In this document: positions 27,197 to 38,044 of the stretch, in pieces
Numbering within the stretch: the first letter of the stretch is position 1
Layout: the number at the start of each line of letters is the position of its first letter
Source of the DNA: Pseudoxanthomonas spadix
GTDB lineage: Bacteria > Pseudomonadota > Gammaproteobacteria > Xanthomonadales > Xanthomonadaceae
DNA length: 64,000 nt
Assembly (NCBI RefSeq): GCF_003703395.1
Contig: NZ_RDQN01000006.1
Span: 62,001-126,000, forward strand
Direction: 5' to 3'
The notes under the pieces: model-generated
The model's database searches: none
The model's input: the letters and a program-made list of their open reading frames with translations, nothing else
Told to the model about the DNA's origin: nothing
Program-made: the position numbers and the translations under genes

Positions 27197-28219
27197 ATGA
27201 ACCAGACGTCTTCTTCACCGGGCAACGCCCGCGGCGCGCAGCGCCTGCAATGGGCACGGACCGCGCTGGAAGATCCTGGCGCCACCCTGGAACGGGCCAG
27301 CATCGATGCAGGCCAGCGCAGCTACTGGCGAAGCGCCGGCCAGGGCCCGTCGCGGATCGTGATGGATTCACCACCGGGCCTGGAAGACGTGCGCCCCTGG
27401 CTGCACTGGCATGGGGTCCTGGCCGCCGGCGGGGTGCGCCTGCCGCAGGTCTTGGCACGCGACGTGCAGGCCGGTTTCCTGCTGCTGGAAGACCTGGGCC
27501 AGCCGACCCTGGCGCAAAGGCTCAGCCGCGATGGCTCCGATGCCGATGCCTGGGTCGATGCCGCCATCGCCCAGCTGCTCACCCTGCAGGCAATCGTCCC
27601 GCCCGAAGGCACGGGCGTGTTCGGCGAGGCACTCCTGCAGCGTGATGCGGGCCTGTTCGAAGAATGGTTCCTGCGCCGCCACCTGGGCCTGGAACTGGAC
27701 GGCGAGCCCAGCCAGGGGCTGCACCTGGTCCAGCGCCGGCTGATGGACAACGCGCTGTCCCAGCACAGGGTGCTGACCCATCGCGATTTCATGCCGCGCA
27801 ACCTGATGCCGGTGCTGCCTGGGCCGGCGGTGCTGGATTTCCAGGATTGCGTGATCGGCCCGGTCGCCTATGACCCGGTGAGCCTGTTCAAGGACGCGTT
27901 CCTGAGCTGGCCGCTGGCGCGCGTGGATGGCTGGCTGCTGCGCTACCACGCACGGGCCCTGGCCGCCGGCGTGGCGGTGCCGAGATCACCGGACATTTTC
28001 CTGCGTGATGCCGACTGGATGGGCGTCCAGCGACACCTGAAGATCCTGGGCATCTTCTGCCGCCTGCATTACCGCGACGGCAAATCGCAATACCTGGCTG
28101 ACCTGCCGCGCTTCATCGGCTACCTGGACCAGGTGCTGCCCCGTCATCGGCCGCTGCAGCCCCTGCAGCGGCTGCTCGATGCGCACATCCGCCCCGCCCT
28201 GCAGGCCCGCGTGGCATGA
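27197..28219 (+). CDS. amgK: N-acetylmuramate/N-acetylglucosamine kinase AmgK
   Basis: 340 aa aminoglycoside-phosphotransferase fold. Catalytic loop [11 protein letters not shown] (H195, D197) and metal-binding D214 in [15 protein letters not shown]. It phosphorylates the anomeric C1 of MurNAc released during cell-wall turnover. The pairing with murU (4-nt overlap) identifies it and defines the MurNAc salvage pathway that bypasses de novo UDP-MurNAc synthesis and lowers fosfomycin sensitivity. Divergent from xanB with a 74-bp gap. Confidence 0.92.
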   Translation: MNQTSSSPGNARGAQRLQWARTALEDPGATLERASIDAGQRSYWRSAGQGPSRIVMDSPPGLEDVRPWLHWHGVLAAGGVRLPQVLARDVQAGFLLLEDLGQPTLAQRLSRDGSDADAWVDAAIAQLLTLQAIVPPEGTGVFGEALLQRDAGLFEEWFLRRHLGLELDGEPSQGLHLVQRRLMDNALSQHRVLTHRDFMPRNLMPVLPGPAVLDFQDCVIGPVAYDPVSLFKDAFLSWPLARVDGWLLRYHARALAAGVAVPRSPDIFLRDADWMGVQRHLKILGIFCRLHYRDGKSQYLADLPRFIGYLDQVLPRHRPLQPLQRLLDAHIRPALQARVA

Positions 28220-28950
28220 AGGCACTGATCTTCTGCGCCGGGCTGGGCCAGCGCATGCGTCCGCTCACCGACACCACACCCAAGCCGCTGCTGGAAGCCG
28301 GTGGTGCACCCTTGGTCGTGTGGCACCTGCGCAAGCTGGCGGCGATGGGCATCACCGAAGTGGTGATCAACCTGAGCTGGCTGGCCGAACGTTTCCCGCA
28401 GGTGCTCGGCGATGGCAGCGCCTTTGGCGTGCACATCGCCTGGTCGTGCGAGGGTGCGGTACCGCTGGAAACCGGCGGCGGCATGCTGCAGGCGCTGCCG
28501 CTGCTGGGCAACGCGCCGTTCCTGGCGATCAATGGCGATGTCTGGACCGATCTGGATTTTTCCACGCTGCCGCGCGAACCGGCCGGTGATGCGCATCTGG
28601 TGATGATCGACAATCCGCCGCACCACCCGCGCGGCGATTTCCATTTCGACCAGGCCGGTCTGCTGCAGCCGCGCAGCGATTCGGCCGCCAACTTCACCTA
28701 TTCGGGCATCGGCGTGTACCGGCCCTCGGTGCTGCGCGACTGGCACAAGGTGTTCGAATCCAGCACCAGCCCGGGCCTGGACGGGCAGCCGCCGCGCTTC
28801 CCGCTGGCACCGTTGCTGCGCGCGGCGATGCGACGCAAGGCGGTCAGCGGCCAGCGCCATCACGGGCGCTGGACCGACGTGGGCACGCCGCAGCGCCTGG
28901 CCGAACTGGACGCACAGCTGGCCGCCGAACCCGGTCACGGCGCGGATTGA
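28216..28950 (+). CDS. murU: N-acetylmuramate-1-P uridylyltransferase MurU
   Basis: 244 aa nucleotidyltransferase. N-terminal CAGLGQRMRPLTDTTPKPLL with the GxGxRMRP loop, LETGGGMLQALPLLG, and metal-binding NGDVW. It makes UDP-MurNAc from MurNAc-1-P and UTP, the step after AmgK. Overlaps amgK by ATGA, so the two are co-translated. Confidence 0.93.
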   Translation: MKALIFCAGLGQRMRPLTDTTPKPLLEAGGAPLVVWHLRKLAAMGITEVVINLSWLAERFPQVLGDGSAFGVHIAWSCEGAVPLETGGGMLQALPLLGNAPFLAINGDVWTDLDFSTLPREPAGDAHLVMIDNPPHHPRGDFHFDQAGLLQPRSDSAANFTYSGIGVYRPSVLRDWHKVFESSTSPGLDGQPPRFPLAPLLRAAMRRKAVSGQRHHGRWTDVGTPQRLAELDAQLAAEPGHGAD

Positions 28951-28983
28951 GCGATCGCCGCGCGCAGAAGTTGCACGCGGCTC

Positions 28984-29161
28984 AGAGGCCGAGAAAAATT
29001 CGACCGCCGTAGCGAGAGCGCCGCCAAGCGTTCGTGACAAGGTGCGTTGGGGGCAAATCCGGGGAGTTTGGTGAGCCAAATGACCCGGATTTGCCCGCAG
29101 CGCGTCGCCGGCACGGGCGTTTGGCGACGGTCGCAGTAGGCGGGCGATTTTCTCAGCCTCT
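28984..29161. repeat. 178-bp imperfect palindrome between murU and hda
   Basis: Starts AGAGGCCGAGAAAA and ends TTTTCTCAGCCTCT, and pairs inward along almost its whole length through GGGCAAATCCGGG (about 29051-29063) with CCCGGATTTGCCC, to a small inner hairpin TTTGG-TGAG-CCAAA. No gene inside. Its right end coincides with the hda stop codon. Its size and structure match a MITE-like or large REP-type element, different in sequence from the one at 5575. Sitting between convergent genes it could also stop transcription from both sides. Confidence 0.7.
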
Positions 29162-29859
29162 CAACCCTCGCCGGCCAGCACCTGGCGCAGGAACGGCACG
29201 GTGACCCGGCGCTGGGCCGCCAGCGAGGCGCGGTCCAGGCGTTCGATCAGTTCGACCATCCGCGCCGGCTCGCGTGCGGTGCGGGCCAGCATCCAGTCCA
29301 CCGCGGCATCCTCCAGGGCCAGCCCCCGACGCGCAGCGCGGTCGCGCAGCAGCGCGGCCCGGCCGGCATCATCCAGTGCGCGCAGCACGATGCGGGCGCA
29401 CTGGCCCAGACGCGAGCGCAGGTCCGGCAACAGCAGGCCGATTTCATCGGGCAGGTCACTGGCGGTATAGAGCACGCCGATGCCTGCAGCGCGGGCGCGA
29501 TTGTGGAAATCGAACAGCGCGATCTCATCGCTTCGTTCGCCGGCGATGGCCTGCAGCCCGTCCAGCACCACCAGCGCATTGCGCTCCAGGCCGTCCAGCG
29601 CCTGCTGCGCGTAGCCACGCGCGGCCTGCAGCGGCAGGTAGGCGGCCGCGCGCCCGGCTTCGCCGGCGCTGGCGCAGGCGGCCAGTGCCAGGTGGGTCTT
29701 GCCGGCGCCGTGCGCGGCCGACAGGTACAGCCAGTCCGCACCGGGCACCTGGGCCAGCGCCTGCAGCTGCGCCAGGGCGCCGGCAGGTGCGTCGATGAAG
29801 CTGTCCAGACGCTGGTCCGGCGGGGTCCGCAGCGCCAGCGGCAGCTGCGGCACGCTCAT
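29161..29859 (-). CDS. hda: DnaA regulatory inactivator Hda
   Basis: 232 aa AAA+ protein of the DnaA/Hda family. The N-terminal QLPLAL (5-10) is the sliding-clamp-binding motif. Walker A is AAHGAGKTH, Walker B is ALVVLDGLQAI, and the sensor 2 arginine lies in TAREPARMVELIERLD. Hda with DNA-loaded clamp stimulates ATP hydrolysis by DnaA and prevents re-initiation. Its start overlaps the stop of the AI-2E permease gene upstream (ATGA), as in relatives. Confidence 0.93.
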   Translation of the reverse strand: MSVPQLPLALRTPPDQRLDSFIDAPAGALAQLQALAQVPGADWLYLSAAHGAGKTHLALAACASAGEAGRAAAYLPLQAARGYAQQALDGLERNALVVLDGLQAIAGERSDEIALFDFHNRARAAGIGVLYTASDLPDEIGLLLPDLRSRLGQCARIVLRALDDAGRAALLRDRAARRGLALEDAAVDWMLARTAREPARMVELIERLDRASLAAQRRVTVPFLRQVLAGEG

Positions 29860-31013
29860 GGCGGGGTCGGGTCCTGCGGGGTCGGTGGGCCTTGACCGGC
29901 GGGCGGGTCCAGCAGGACCACCGGCTGCGCGCCGGCGTAGAGCTGGCTGTGGGTGTAGCGCTCATGCGCATAGCGCAGCAGCACATTGGCCACCGCCGCG
30001 ATCGGCAGCGCCAGCAGCATGCCCACGAAGCCGAACAGCTGGCCGCAGGCCAGCACCGCAAAGATCACCGCCATCGGATGCAGGCCGATGCGGTCGCCGA
30101 CCAGCTTGGGGGTCAGGAAATAGCTTTCGAGGATCTGGCCCACGCCGAACACGATCGACACCAGCACCAGGTGCTTGATGTCGCCGTACTGGATCAGTGC
30201 GGCGATCAGGCCCATGGCCACGCCGCTGGTCGGGCCCAGGTACGGGACGAAGGTCAGCAGGCCGGCCACCAGCCCGATCAGGATGCCCAGGTCCAGACCC
30301 ACCGCCCACAGCCCGGCGCCATAGAGCGCGCCCAGGATGATCATCACCAGCAGCTGGCCCCTGAGGAAACCGCCCAGCACCGCGCTGGATTCGGCCGCCA
30401 GCTGGCTCACCGTGCCAATGTGGTCGCGCGGCACCATCGAAGCGACCCGGCCCACGAACAGGTCCCAGTCGCGCAGGAAGAAGAAGGCGATCACCGGAAT
30501 CAGCACCAGGTTGGCCACCCAGCCGAACAGCGCAAAGCCCGAGCGCGACACATAACCCCACACCGTGCGTGCCACGCCGCCGGTGCGTTCCCAGTTGCCG
30601 CGCAGCAGTTCCCAGATGTGGGTGAAGTCCAGGTAGTCGGCGATGCGCACCCTGAACCTGGCTTCCAGCCATGGTATGGCCACCGTGTAGATCCATTGCT
30701 GGTAGCGCGGCAGCGAATGGATCAGGGTGGTCACCTGGTCCTGGATCAGCGGCACCAGCAGCAGCAGCACGACCACCAGCACCAGCACCATCACGGAGAA
30801 CACCACCGCCACCGAGGTGTTGCGCGACCAGCCGCGCTCCTCGAGCCGGTCCACCAGCGGGTCACCCATCCAGCCCACGATCGCCGCGCAGGCAAACGGG
30901 GTCAGCACCGGCGAGAGGACCCACGCCAGCCAGCCCACCGCCGCGGCCACGGCCACCCATTGCAGCCGGCGCAGAAACTGCGCGATGACCTGCTGTGGCT
31001 CTTCGATGATCAT
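29856..31013 (-). CDS. AI-2E family transporter (PerM-like permease)
   Basis: 385 aa integral membrane protein of the UPF0118/AI-2E exporter family, with about 8 hydrophobic segments. Recognisable stretches are AIVGWMGDPLVDRLEERGWSR, GLVAGLLTFVPYLGPTSG and the late LPIAAVANVLLRYAHERY. Members include TqsA-type AI-2 exporters and Na+/H+ antiporters, so substrate is uncertain. The ~25-residue Pro/Ala-rich tail may be disordered. Linked to hda by a 4-nt overlap. Confidence 0.88.
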   Translation of the reverse strand: MIIEEPQQVIAQFLRRLQWVAVAAAVGWLAWVLSPVLTPFACAAIVGWMGDPLVDRLEERGWSRNTSVAVVFSVMVLVLVVVLLLLVPLIQDQVTTLIHSLPRYQQWIYTVAIPWLEARFRVRIADYLDFTHIWELLRGNWERTGGVARTVWGYVSRSGFALFGWVANLVLIPVIAFFFLRDWDLFVGRVASMVPRDHIGTVSQLAAESSAVLGGFLRGQLLVMIILGALYGAGLWAVGLDLGILIGLVAGLLTFVPYLGPTSGVAMGLIAALIQYGDIKHLVLVSIVFGVGQILESYFLTPKLVGDRIGLHPMAVIFAVLACGQLFGFVGMLLALPIAAVANVLLRYAHERYTHSQLYAGAQPVVLLDPPAGQGPPTPQDPTPP

Positions 31014-31044
31014 GCCTGCGCCGTCCTGGTCGTGCGGTGGGAAA

Positions 31045-32121
31045 TCATTTGAGATGGAACACGGCCGGATCGCCCTCGCCGCCGACCACCGGACCGTCTT
31101 CGCCGAGCATGCGCTTGAGCCCTTCCACGCCGCTGAGCAGGTCCAGGTCCGCTTCCAGCGTGTCCCCGTCCACGCGCACCGGCGCGATCCGGCGCACCAC
31201 CGCCGCCTGCTGCAGCGCAGCCGACAGCCGCAGGTAGTCCTCGCTGCTGCCGATGCCGCGGAAGATCACCCGGTAGGTGCCGGGCACGCCCCCCACGGCC
31301 TGTCTTGCGTAGCGCTTGACCAGCGCATCGGCCGCACCATCGGCGCCGCTGGCCATGGCCTGGCGGGCGTCGGGGTTGTCCACCGACCAGCTCGCCAGCA
31401 GCTTGCCGTTGTCGAGGAAATTCCAGTCCGCCACCCAGCCGGACTTGCCGCGGTACAGCTTGCCGATCAGCTGCATCGGCGGTGCATAACGGGCCGAGGC
31501 GCGCGCCACCGCGGCAGTGTCGCCGCGCCAGATGGCGCCGACCAGCGCAGCTTCGGCGGCCGAACCCTGCGGCAGGCCCAGGCGATAGCCGCGGTCCACC
31601 GCCCGGTCCAGCAACGGACGCACCGCCGCCGATTGCTGCACGCTGACCAGGCGCGGACCGCTGCCATCGTCGATGGCCAACCAGACCACCGGCTTGGGAC
31701 GCGGCTGCGGCCATACCGGCAGGCCCAGGGCATTGGCAAGCACGTCGACTTTCTGCTGATCAAAACGCGCCACCAGGGTGGTGCGGAAGGTCGGCGCGCC
31801 GCCGGCCGAGGTGCCCTGGTCCTGGCGGTAGTCATAGCTGTCCACGTAGTTGCTGGCATTGCGCAGTTCGCCGGCCACGCCCGGGCGCGAGGTGGCATCC
31901 CTGTCGCCACTGACCTTGGCCAGCACCTGGCCCAGCGCGCGGGCGAAGCCGCCGTTACGGTCCCTCTCGCTCTGGCTGGCGACGGCGACCTCGGCCTCGT
32001 ACAGGCCCTGGGCCTGGGAAACGTCGCCTTCCGTGCGCATGCCCTCCTGCGCCAGCGCAGGCAGGGCGCTCAGGAGGACGAAAAGAAAGGTGACGACGGC
32101 GAAAGCAGGCAAACGGCGCAT
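31045..32121 (-). CDS. DUF2066 exported protein
   Basis: 358 aa with signal peptide (MRRLPAFAVVTFLFVLLSALPALA). The first part (LYEAEVAVASQSERDRNGGFARALGQVLAKVSG) is a hallmark of DUF2066, found upstream of perM and hda in many gammaproteobacteria. The rest is beta-rich with no known motif. Function unknown, probably periplasmic. Start ATG at 32121 chosen because the signal peptide begins there. It is the first gene of a DUF2066-perM-hda unit and is divergent from purM. Confidence 0.8.
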   Translation of the reverse strand: MRRLPAFAVVTFLFVLLSALPALAQEGMRTEGDVSQAQGLYEAEVAVASQSERDRNGGFARALGQVLAKVSGDRDATSRPGVAGELRNASNYVDSYDYRQDQGTSAGGAPTFRTTLVARFDQQKVDVLANALGLPVWPQPRPKPVVWLAIDDGSGPRLVSVQQSAAVRPLLDRAVDRGYRLGLPQGSAAEAALVGAIWRGDTAAVARASARYAPPMQLIGKLYRGKSGWVADWNFLDNGKLLASWSVDNPDARQAMASGADGAADALVKRYARQAVGGVPGTYRVIFRGIGSSEDYLRLSAALQQAAVVRRIAPVRVDGDTLEADLDLLSGVEGLKRMLGEDGPVVGGEGDPAVFHLK

Positions 32122-32224
32122 TGAGCGTCCCGGGAACGGCGAATCGGGGGGAATTGTTGCCCGAACGGGCAGTCGCCGCCAGCAGGTGAGGTTTTTCCGG
32201 AAGCGGACACCGGCGCGCATCGCC

Positions 32225-32230
32225 TAAAAT
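32225..32230 (+). promoter_or_regulatory. -10 box of purM
   Basis: TAAAAT lies 31 nt before the GTG at 32262. An in-frame ATG at 32229 would fall inside this box, which argues for the GTG start. No PurR-like operator was recognised. Confidence 0.45.
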
Positions 32231-32261
32231 GCGCGCCTGCCTTCCGCCACCGGCCCGCCTC

Positions 32262-33329
32262 GTGACCCAGTCCAATCCGCCCGCTTCCACGCCCCTGACC
32301 TATCGCGACGCGGGTGTGGACATCGACGCCGGCAACGCAGTGGTCGAACGCATCAAGCCGCTGGTCAAGCGCAGCTTCCGCCCGGAAGTGATGGGCGGGC
32401 TGGGCGGCTTCGGCGCGCTGTTCGACCTGTCCAACAAGTACGCCGAGCCGGTGCTGGTGTCCGGCACCGACGGGGTCGGGACCAAGCTCAAGCTGGCCCA
32501 GCAGCTGGGCCGCCACGACACCATCGGCATCGACCTGGTCGGCATGTGCGTCAACGACGTGCTGGTCCAGGGCGCCGAGCCGTTGTTTTTCCTGGATTAT
32601 TTCGCTACCGGCAAGCTGGATGTGGACACCGCCGTGGCCGTGGTCGGCGGCATCGCCCGCGGCTGCGAACTGTGCGGCTGCGCGCTGATCGGTGGCGAAA
32701 CGGCCGAGATGCCCGACATGTATGCCCCGGGCGACTATGACCTGGCCGGCTTCACCGTCGGCGCGGTCGAGAAGGCCGACCTGCTGGACGGCAGTGCGGT
32801 GGGCGAAGGCGACGTGCTGATCGGCCTGGCCTCCTCGGGTGCGCATTCCAACGGCTATTCGCTGATCCGCCGCATCTACGACCGGGCCGGCCGCCCGGGG
32901 GCGCTGGATCTGGGCGGGGTGAGCCTGGAAGACGCGCTGATGGCGCCGACCACCCTGTACGTCAGGCCGGTCCTGGAGCTGCTGCGCGGCCACGGCGCCG
33001 GCCACGGCAAGCCGATCCACGCCATGGCCCACATCACCGGCGGCGGCCTGACCGAAAACATCATCCGCGTGATCCCTGAGGGCCTGGGCCTGGACATCGA
33101 CGCCCGCGCCTGGCCACTGCCGCCGCTGTTCCGGTGGTTGCAGACCGAAGGCGCAGTGGCCGACAGCGAGATGTGGCGCACCTTCAACTGCGGCATCGGC
33201 TTCGTGCTGATCGCCGCCAGGCAGGGCGTGGCGGCGCTGGAAGCCAGCCTGGATGCGGCCGGCATCGGCCATTGGCAGATCGGCAAGGTGGTGCCGGCCG
33301 GCACCGGCCAGCGCGTGCGGATCGGCTGA
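32262..33329 (+). CDS. purM: Phosphoribosylformylglycinamidine cyclo-ligase PurM
   Basis: 355 aa. AIR synthetase motifs: [88 protein letters not shown]. It closes formylglycinamidine ribotide to aminoimidazole ribotide with ATP (purine step 5). GTG start at 32262 (VTQSNPP) preferred over an ATG at 32229. purN follows after one intervening gene. Confidence 0.95.
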   Translation: MTQSNPPASTPLTYRDAGVDIDAGNAVVERIKPLVKRSFRPEVMGGLGGFGALFDLSNKYAEPVLVSGTDGVGTKLKLAQQLGRHDTIGIDLVGMCVNDVLVQGAEPLFFLDYFATGKLDVDTAVAVVGGIARGCELCGCALIGGETAEMPDMYAPGDYDLAGFTVGAVEKADLLDGSAVGEGDVLIGLASSGAHSNGYSLIRRIYDRAGRPGALDLGGVSLEDALMAPTTLYVRPVLELLRGHGAGHGKPIHAMAHITGGGLTENIIRVIPEGLGLDIDARAWPLPPLFRWLQTEGAVADSEMWRTFNCGIGFVLIAARQGVAALEASLDAAGIGHWQIGKVVPAGTGQRVRIG

Positions 33330-33343
33330 GCGGCGCGGCCTGC

Positions 33344-33949
33344 ATGAACCTCACAAAGCGCGTGGTGCTGGGCGCGCTGGCACTGATATTTGCGCTGACC
33401 TGGGTCCATCCGCTGCGACCGCTGGAACAGGCCATGCACGGCAGCCTGGCGGTGGCCGGGGTGCTGGCACTGGTCTGGATCGACCGCCGCTGGCCGCTGC
33501 GCACCGGCCACTACATCATGATCTGCGCCTTCATGGCGTTGCACAGCCTGGGGTCCCGCTGGCTGTATTCCAACGTGCCCTATGAACAATGGTTCCAGGC
33601 GCTGCTGGGCTGGTCGCCCGGCCAGGCCTTTGGCTGGAAGCGCAATCACTTCGATCGCCTGATCCACCTGCTCTACGGGGTGAGCTTCGCCCCGCCGCTG
33701 CGGCACTTTGCAGCCCAGCGCTGGCCCGCGCTGTCCATGCGCCAGGCGTTCGTGCTGGCGGTGATGGTGATCATGTGCTCCAGCCTGCTGTACGAATGGA
33801 TGGAATGGGCCATCGCCTTGACGATGTCGCCGGAAGCGGCCGAATCCTACAACGGCCAGCAGGGCGATCCCTGGGACGCCCATGCCGACATGCTGCTGGC
33901 CACACTGGGCAGCCTGCTGACCTGGCCACGCCGCCGGGACCCGGCATGA
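33344..33949 (+). CDS. DUF2238 (YjdF-like) membrane protein
   Basis: 201 aa with about six TM segments. Conserved DUF2238 features: LHSLGSRWLYSNVPYE, RNHFDRLIHLLYG, SSLLYEWMEWAIAL, QGDPWDAHADMLLATLGSLL. Histidines and acids in these motifs suggest metal or proton handling, but function is unknown. It sits between purM and purN and overlaps purN by 4 nt, so it is co-expressed with purine synthesis genes. Confidence 0.85.
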   Translation: MNLTKRVVLGALALIFALTWVHPLRPLEQAMHGSLAVAGVLALVWIDRRWPLRTGHYIMICAFMALHSLGSRWLYSNVPYEQWFQALLGWSPGQAFGWKRNHFDRLIHLLYGVSFAPPLRHFAAQRWPALSMRQAFVLAVMVIMCSSLLYEWMEWAIALTMSPEAAESYNGQQGDPWDAHADMLLATLGSLLTWPRRRDPA

Positions 33950-34602
33950 CGAGCTCGCGCATCGCGGTGCTGGCATCCGGTCGTGGCAGCAACCTGCAGG
34001 CGCTGCTGGACGCGATCGCCGCCGGCACCCTGCAGGCGCAGGTGGTCGGTGTGTTTTGCGACCGGCCCGGGGCCCCGGCGCTGCTGCGGGTGCCCTCGGC
34101 GCTGCGCTGGAGCGCTAGGCCCGTCGACTTCCCCGACCGCGATGGCTACGAACAAGCCCTCGGCGATGCGCTGGCCGCCTCGGGCGCCGACTGGATCGTC
34201 TGCGCCGGCTACATGCGGATCCTGGGCGCGGCGCTGGTCGCGCGTTTTTCCGGGCGCATGCTCAACATCCACCCATCCCTGCTGCCGCGCCACCGCGGCC
34301 TGCACACCCATGCTGCAGCGCTGGCAAGCGGCGATGCCGAACACGGCGCCAGTGTCCATTTCATCATTCCCGAACTGGATGCAGGCGCGGTGATCGCCCA
34401 GGCCCGCCTGGCGATCTCACCGCAGGACACGGCCGATTCCCTGGCCGCGCGGGTACTGGCGCTGGAGCACCGGCTGCTGCCGGCGGTGCTGCGCCTGGCC
34501 GTGGCCGGGCGCCTGGCTGAACGTGGCGGCACGGCGCTTGTCGATGGTCAGCCGATGTTTACGCCACTGACACTAGATTCCCACGATCGGCTCATGCCGT
34601 GA
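33946..34602 (+). CDS. purN: Phosphoribosylglycinamide formyltransferase PurN
   Basis: 218 aa. SGRGSNLQALL (11-21) binds the phosphate of GAR. Catalytic residues N107 and H109 (LNIHPSLLP) and D145 (IPELDAGAVI) are present. It transfers the formyl group from 10-formyl-THF to GAR (purine step 3). Overlap ATGA with the DUF2238 gene. Confidence 0.95.
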   Translation: MTSSRIAVLASGRGSNLQALLDAIAAGTLQAQVVGVFCDRPGAPALLRVPSALRWSARPVDFPDRDGYEQALGDALAASGADWIVCAGYMRILGAALVARFSGRMLNIHPSLLPRHRGLHTHAAALASGDAEHGASVHFIIPELDAGAVIAQARLAISPQDTADSLAARVLALEHRLLPAVLRLAVAGRLAERGGTALVDGQPMFTPLTLDSHDRLMP

Positions 34603-34625
34603 CCCCCCTCCAGCCGACCTTCGTG

Positions 34626-35411
34626 ATGACCAAGCTGCTCAGCGGACTCCTGCTCCTGGCCTGTGCCCTGCCTGCCCTGGCGCAGGACCCGCCCGCCGCG
34701 CCTGCGCCAACCCCGGTGGATGACGGCCAACCTGCGGACGCCATCGAATGGCAGCTGGCACCGTTCACCGCCACCTACGAGGCCTGGTACAAGGGCAAGC
34801 GCGCCGGCGATGCGACCCTGCAGGTGGTCCACCAGGACGGCAACCAGTGGCGCATGGACCTGGAGATCCGCGGCGAACGCGGGGTGGCCAGCCTGTTGCG
34901 ACTGAACATCCAGCAGAGCACGGTGTTCGATGTCAGCGGCGCCAACCACGACCAGTTCCGCCCGCTCAGCCAGAGCACGGTGCGCAAGGCGATCTTCGGC
35001 GACAAACGGCAGACCGGCCACTACGACTGGAACACCAACACCGCCCAGTGGGAAGGCAAGGTCGACAAGGACCGGGGTGCGCCTTTGCCGCTGCAGCCGG
35101 GCGACTTGAGCTCGCTGCTGCTGGACCTGGCGATCATGCGCGACGCCCGGCCGGGTGCGGCGCTGGAATACCGGGTGGTCGACAACGGCCGCGCCCGCCG
35201 GTACCAGTACGCGGTCGGGGCACAGACCGAGATCGTCCAGGTGGGCGAGATGAGCTATGACGCCATGCGCGTCCAGCGCAGCAGCGGCGGCGATCGCGAA
35301 CAGATCTTCTGGGTGGCCAACGGTGTGCCCACACCGGTGCGCATGCTCCAGCGCAACGATGGTGAAGACGCCATCGACCTGCGCCTCATCGATTACCAGG
35401 GAGTGCAATGA
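34626..35411 (+). CDS. DUF3108 exported protein, copy 1
   Basis: 261 aa with signal peptide (MTKLLSGLLLLACALPALA). DUF3108 beta-rich fold: FTATYEAWYKGKRAGDATLQV, HYDWNTNTAQWEGKV, PLPLQPGDLSSLLLDLAIMRD, and a C-terminal VPTPVRMLQRNDGEDAIDL. A GTG at 34599 overlapping the purN stop would add 9 residues ahead of the signal peptide. The family is periplasmic and of unknown function. It is followed one base later by a paralogue. Confidence 0.78.
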   Translation: MTKLLSGLLLLACALPALAQDPPAAPAPTPVDDGQPADAIEWQLAPFTATYEAWYKGKRAGDATLQVVHQDGNQWRMDLEIRGERGVASLLRLNIQQSTVFDVSGANHDQFRPLSQSTVRKAIFGDKRQTGHYDWNTNTAQWEGKVDKDRGAPLPLQPGDLSSLLLDLAIMRDARPGAALEYRVVDNGRARRYQYAVGAQTEIVQVGEMSYDAMRVQRSSGGDREQIFWVANGVPTPVRMLQRNDGEDAIDLRLIDYQGVQ

Positions 35412-35412
35412 C

Positions 35413-36102
35413 ATGAAACTTCACCTCACCCGTCCGTTGCAGCGGCTGACCGCCGCGGCCGTGCTGGCCCTGGCCGCCGCCCCGGCCCTGGCGCTGAATG
35501 CCTTCACTGCCACCTACCAGGCCAGCGCCATGGGCATGCAGGGCGAGGGCCGGATGACGTTGACCCCGCAGGGCGCCGGCAAGTGGAAATACGACCTGTC
35601 CGTGCGCAACCAGCTGGTCAACCTGACCCAGTCGACCACCTTCGAGGAGAAGGGCGGCATGTTCCGTCCGCTGTCTTCCAGCGACAGTTCGGTGGTGCTG
35701 GTCAAGCGCAAGTCGGTGAACACCCATTACGACTGGTCCAGCAAGCAGGCCACCTGGAGCGGCGACATCAAGGATCGCCGCAAGGGCCCGGTTCCCCTGC
35801 AGCCGGGCGACATGGACGCGCTGCTGGTCAACCTAGCGATCGTGCGTGACGTGCAGGCCGGCAAGCCGCTCACCTACCGCATGCTGGAAAACGGCAAGGC
35901 CAGCTCGACCAGCTACCAGACCGTGGGCAAGGAGACGATCGAGGTGGCCGGCAAGCAGCTCAGCGCGACCAAGGTCAGCCAGACCGACGGCAAGAGGCAG
36001 ACGATCGTCTGGGTGGTGCCGGACATGCCGGTGCCAGCGCGCATCCTGCAGCGGGAGGATGGCCGGGACTCCTACGACCTGACCCTGACCTCGTTCAACT
36101 AA
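35413..36102 (+). CDS. DUF3108 exported protein, copy 2
   Basis: 229 aa with signal peptide ending ALALNA. Paralogous to the preceding gene over its whole length: FTATYQASAMGMQGEGRMTL, HYDWSSKQATWSGDIKD, PVPLQPGDMDALLVNLAIVRD, MPVPARILQREDGRDSYDL. The two arose by tandem duplication and have diverged. Likely co-transcribed with purM-purN. Confidence 0.78.
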   Translation: MKLHLTRPLQRLTAAAVLALAAAPALALNAFTATYQASAMGMQGEGRMTLTPQGAGKWKYDLSVRNQLVNLTQSTTFEEKGGMFRPLSSSDSSVVLVKRKSVNTHYDWSSKQATWSGDIKDRRKGPVPLQPGDMDALLVNLAIVRDVQAGKPLTYRMLENGKASSTSYQTVGKETIEVAGKQLSATKVSQTDGKRQTIVWVVPDMPVPARILQREDGRDSYDLTLTSFN

Positions 36103-36159
36103 GCGACGGTCCTTCGGGATCCGTTTCGCGGGCGATGCGGTGTTGCCAGGAAAGCCCTG

Positions 36160-36212
36160 GATTTGCCCCCTCTCCCCCCGCTGGCGGGGGGAGAGGGTCG
36201 GGGTGAGGGGGG
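36160..36212. repeat. C-rich palindromic repeat, inverted orientation
   Basis: CCCTCTCCCCCC and GGGGGGAGAGGG pair around GCTGGC, followed by TCGGGGTGAGGGG, the reverse complement of the flank seen at 8.29 kb (CCCTCACCCC). Confidence 0.65.
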
Positions 36213-36289
36213 GAGACGAAGACCGATCCGGCCAACTTGCGCGAACGGTGCCGAAGCCCCCGGCATCGCCGCGCGCCACCGACGAAAGA

Positions 36290-36340
36290 GCCCCGCCCCT
36301 CGCCCCAGCCCTCTCCCCCGCTTGCGGGGGAGAGGGAGCC
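36290..36340. repeat. C-rich palindromic repeat, forward orientation
   Basis: CCCTCTCCCCCGC pairs with GCGGGGGAGAGGG around TT, preceded by CCCTCGCCCCAG. Same family as 8.3 kb and 36.16 kb. Confidence 0.65.
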
Positions 36341-36416
36341 AAGCGCCGGCCCTGATGCTGTGGTTGCGACCAGCCCTCCCCGCACGCGGGTAAGGGCATC
36401 TGAAAGGACGTTGCTC

Positions 36417-38044
<1,628 letters not shown>

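Larger units (their letters stand above)
36103..36416. other. 314-bp intergenic region with two C-rich palindromes
   Basis: Lies between convergent genes. It holds two palindromic repeats (36160-36212 and 36290-36340) and no gene. The repeats may double as bidirectional terminators. Confidence 0.7.

Noticed and set aside
32229-32261. ATG start of purM at 32229
   Set aside because: It lies within the likely -10 box and adds residues not expected in PurM.
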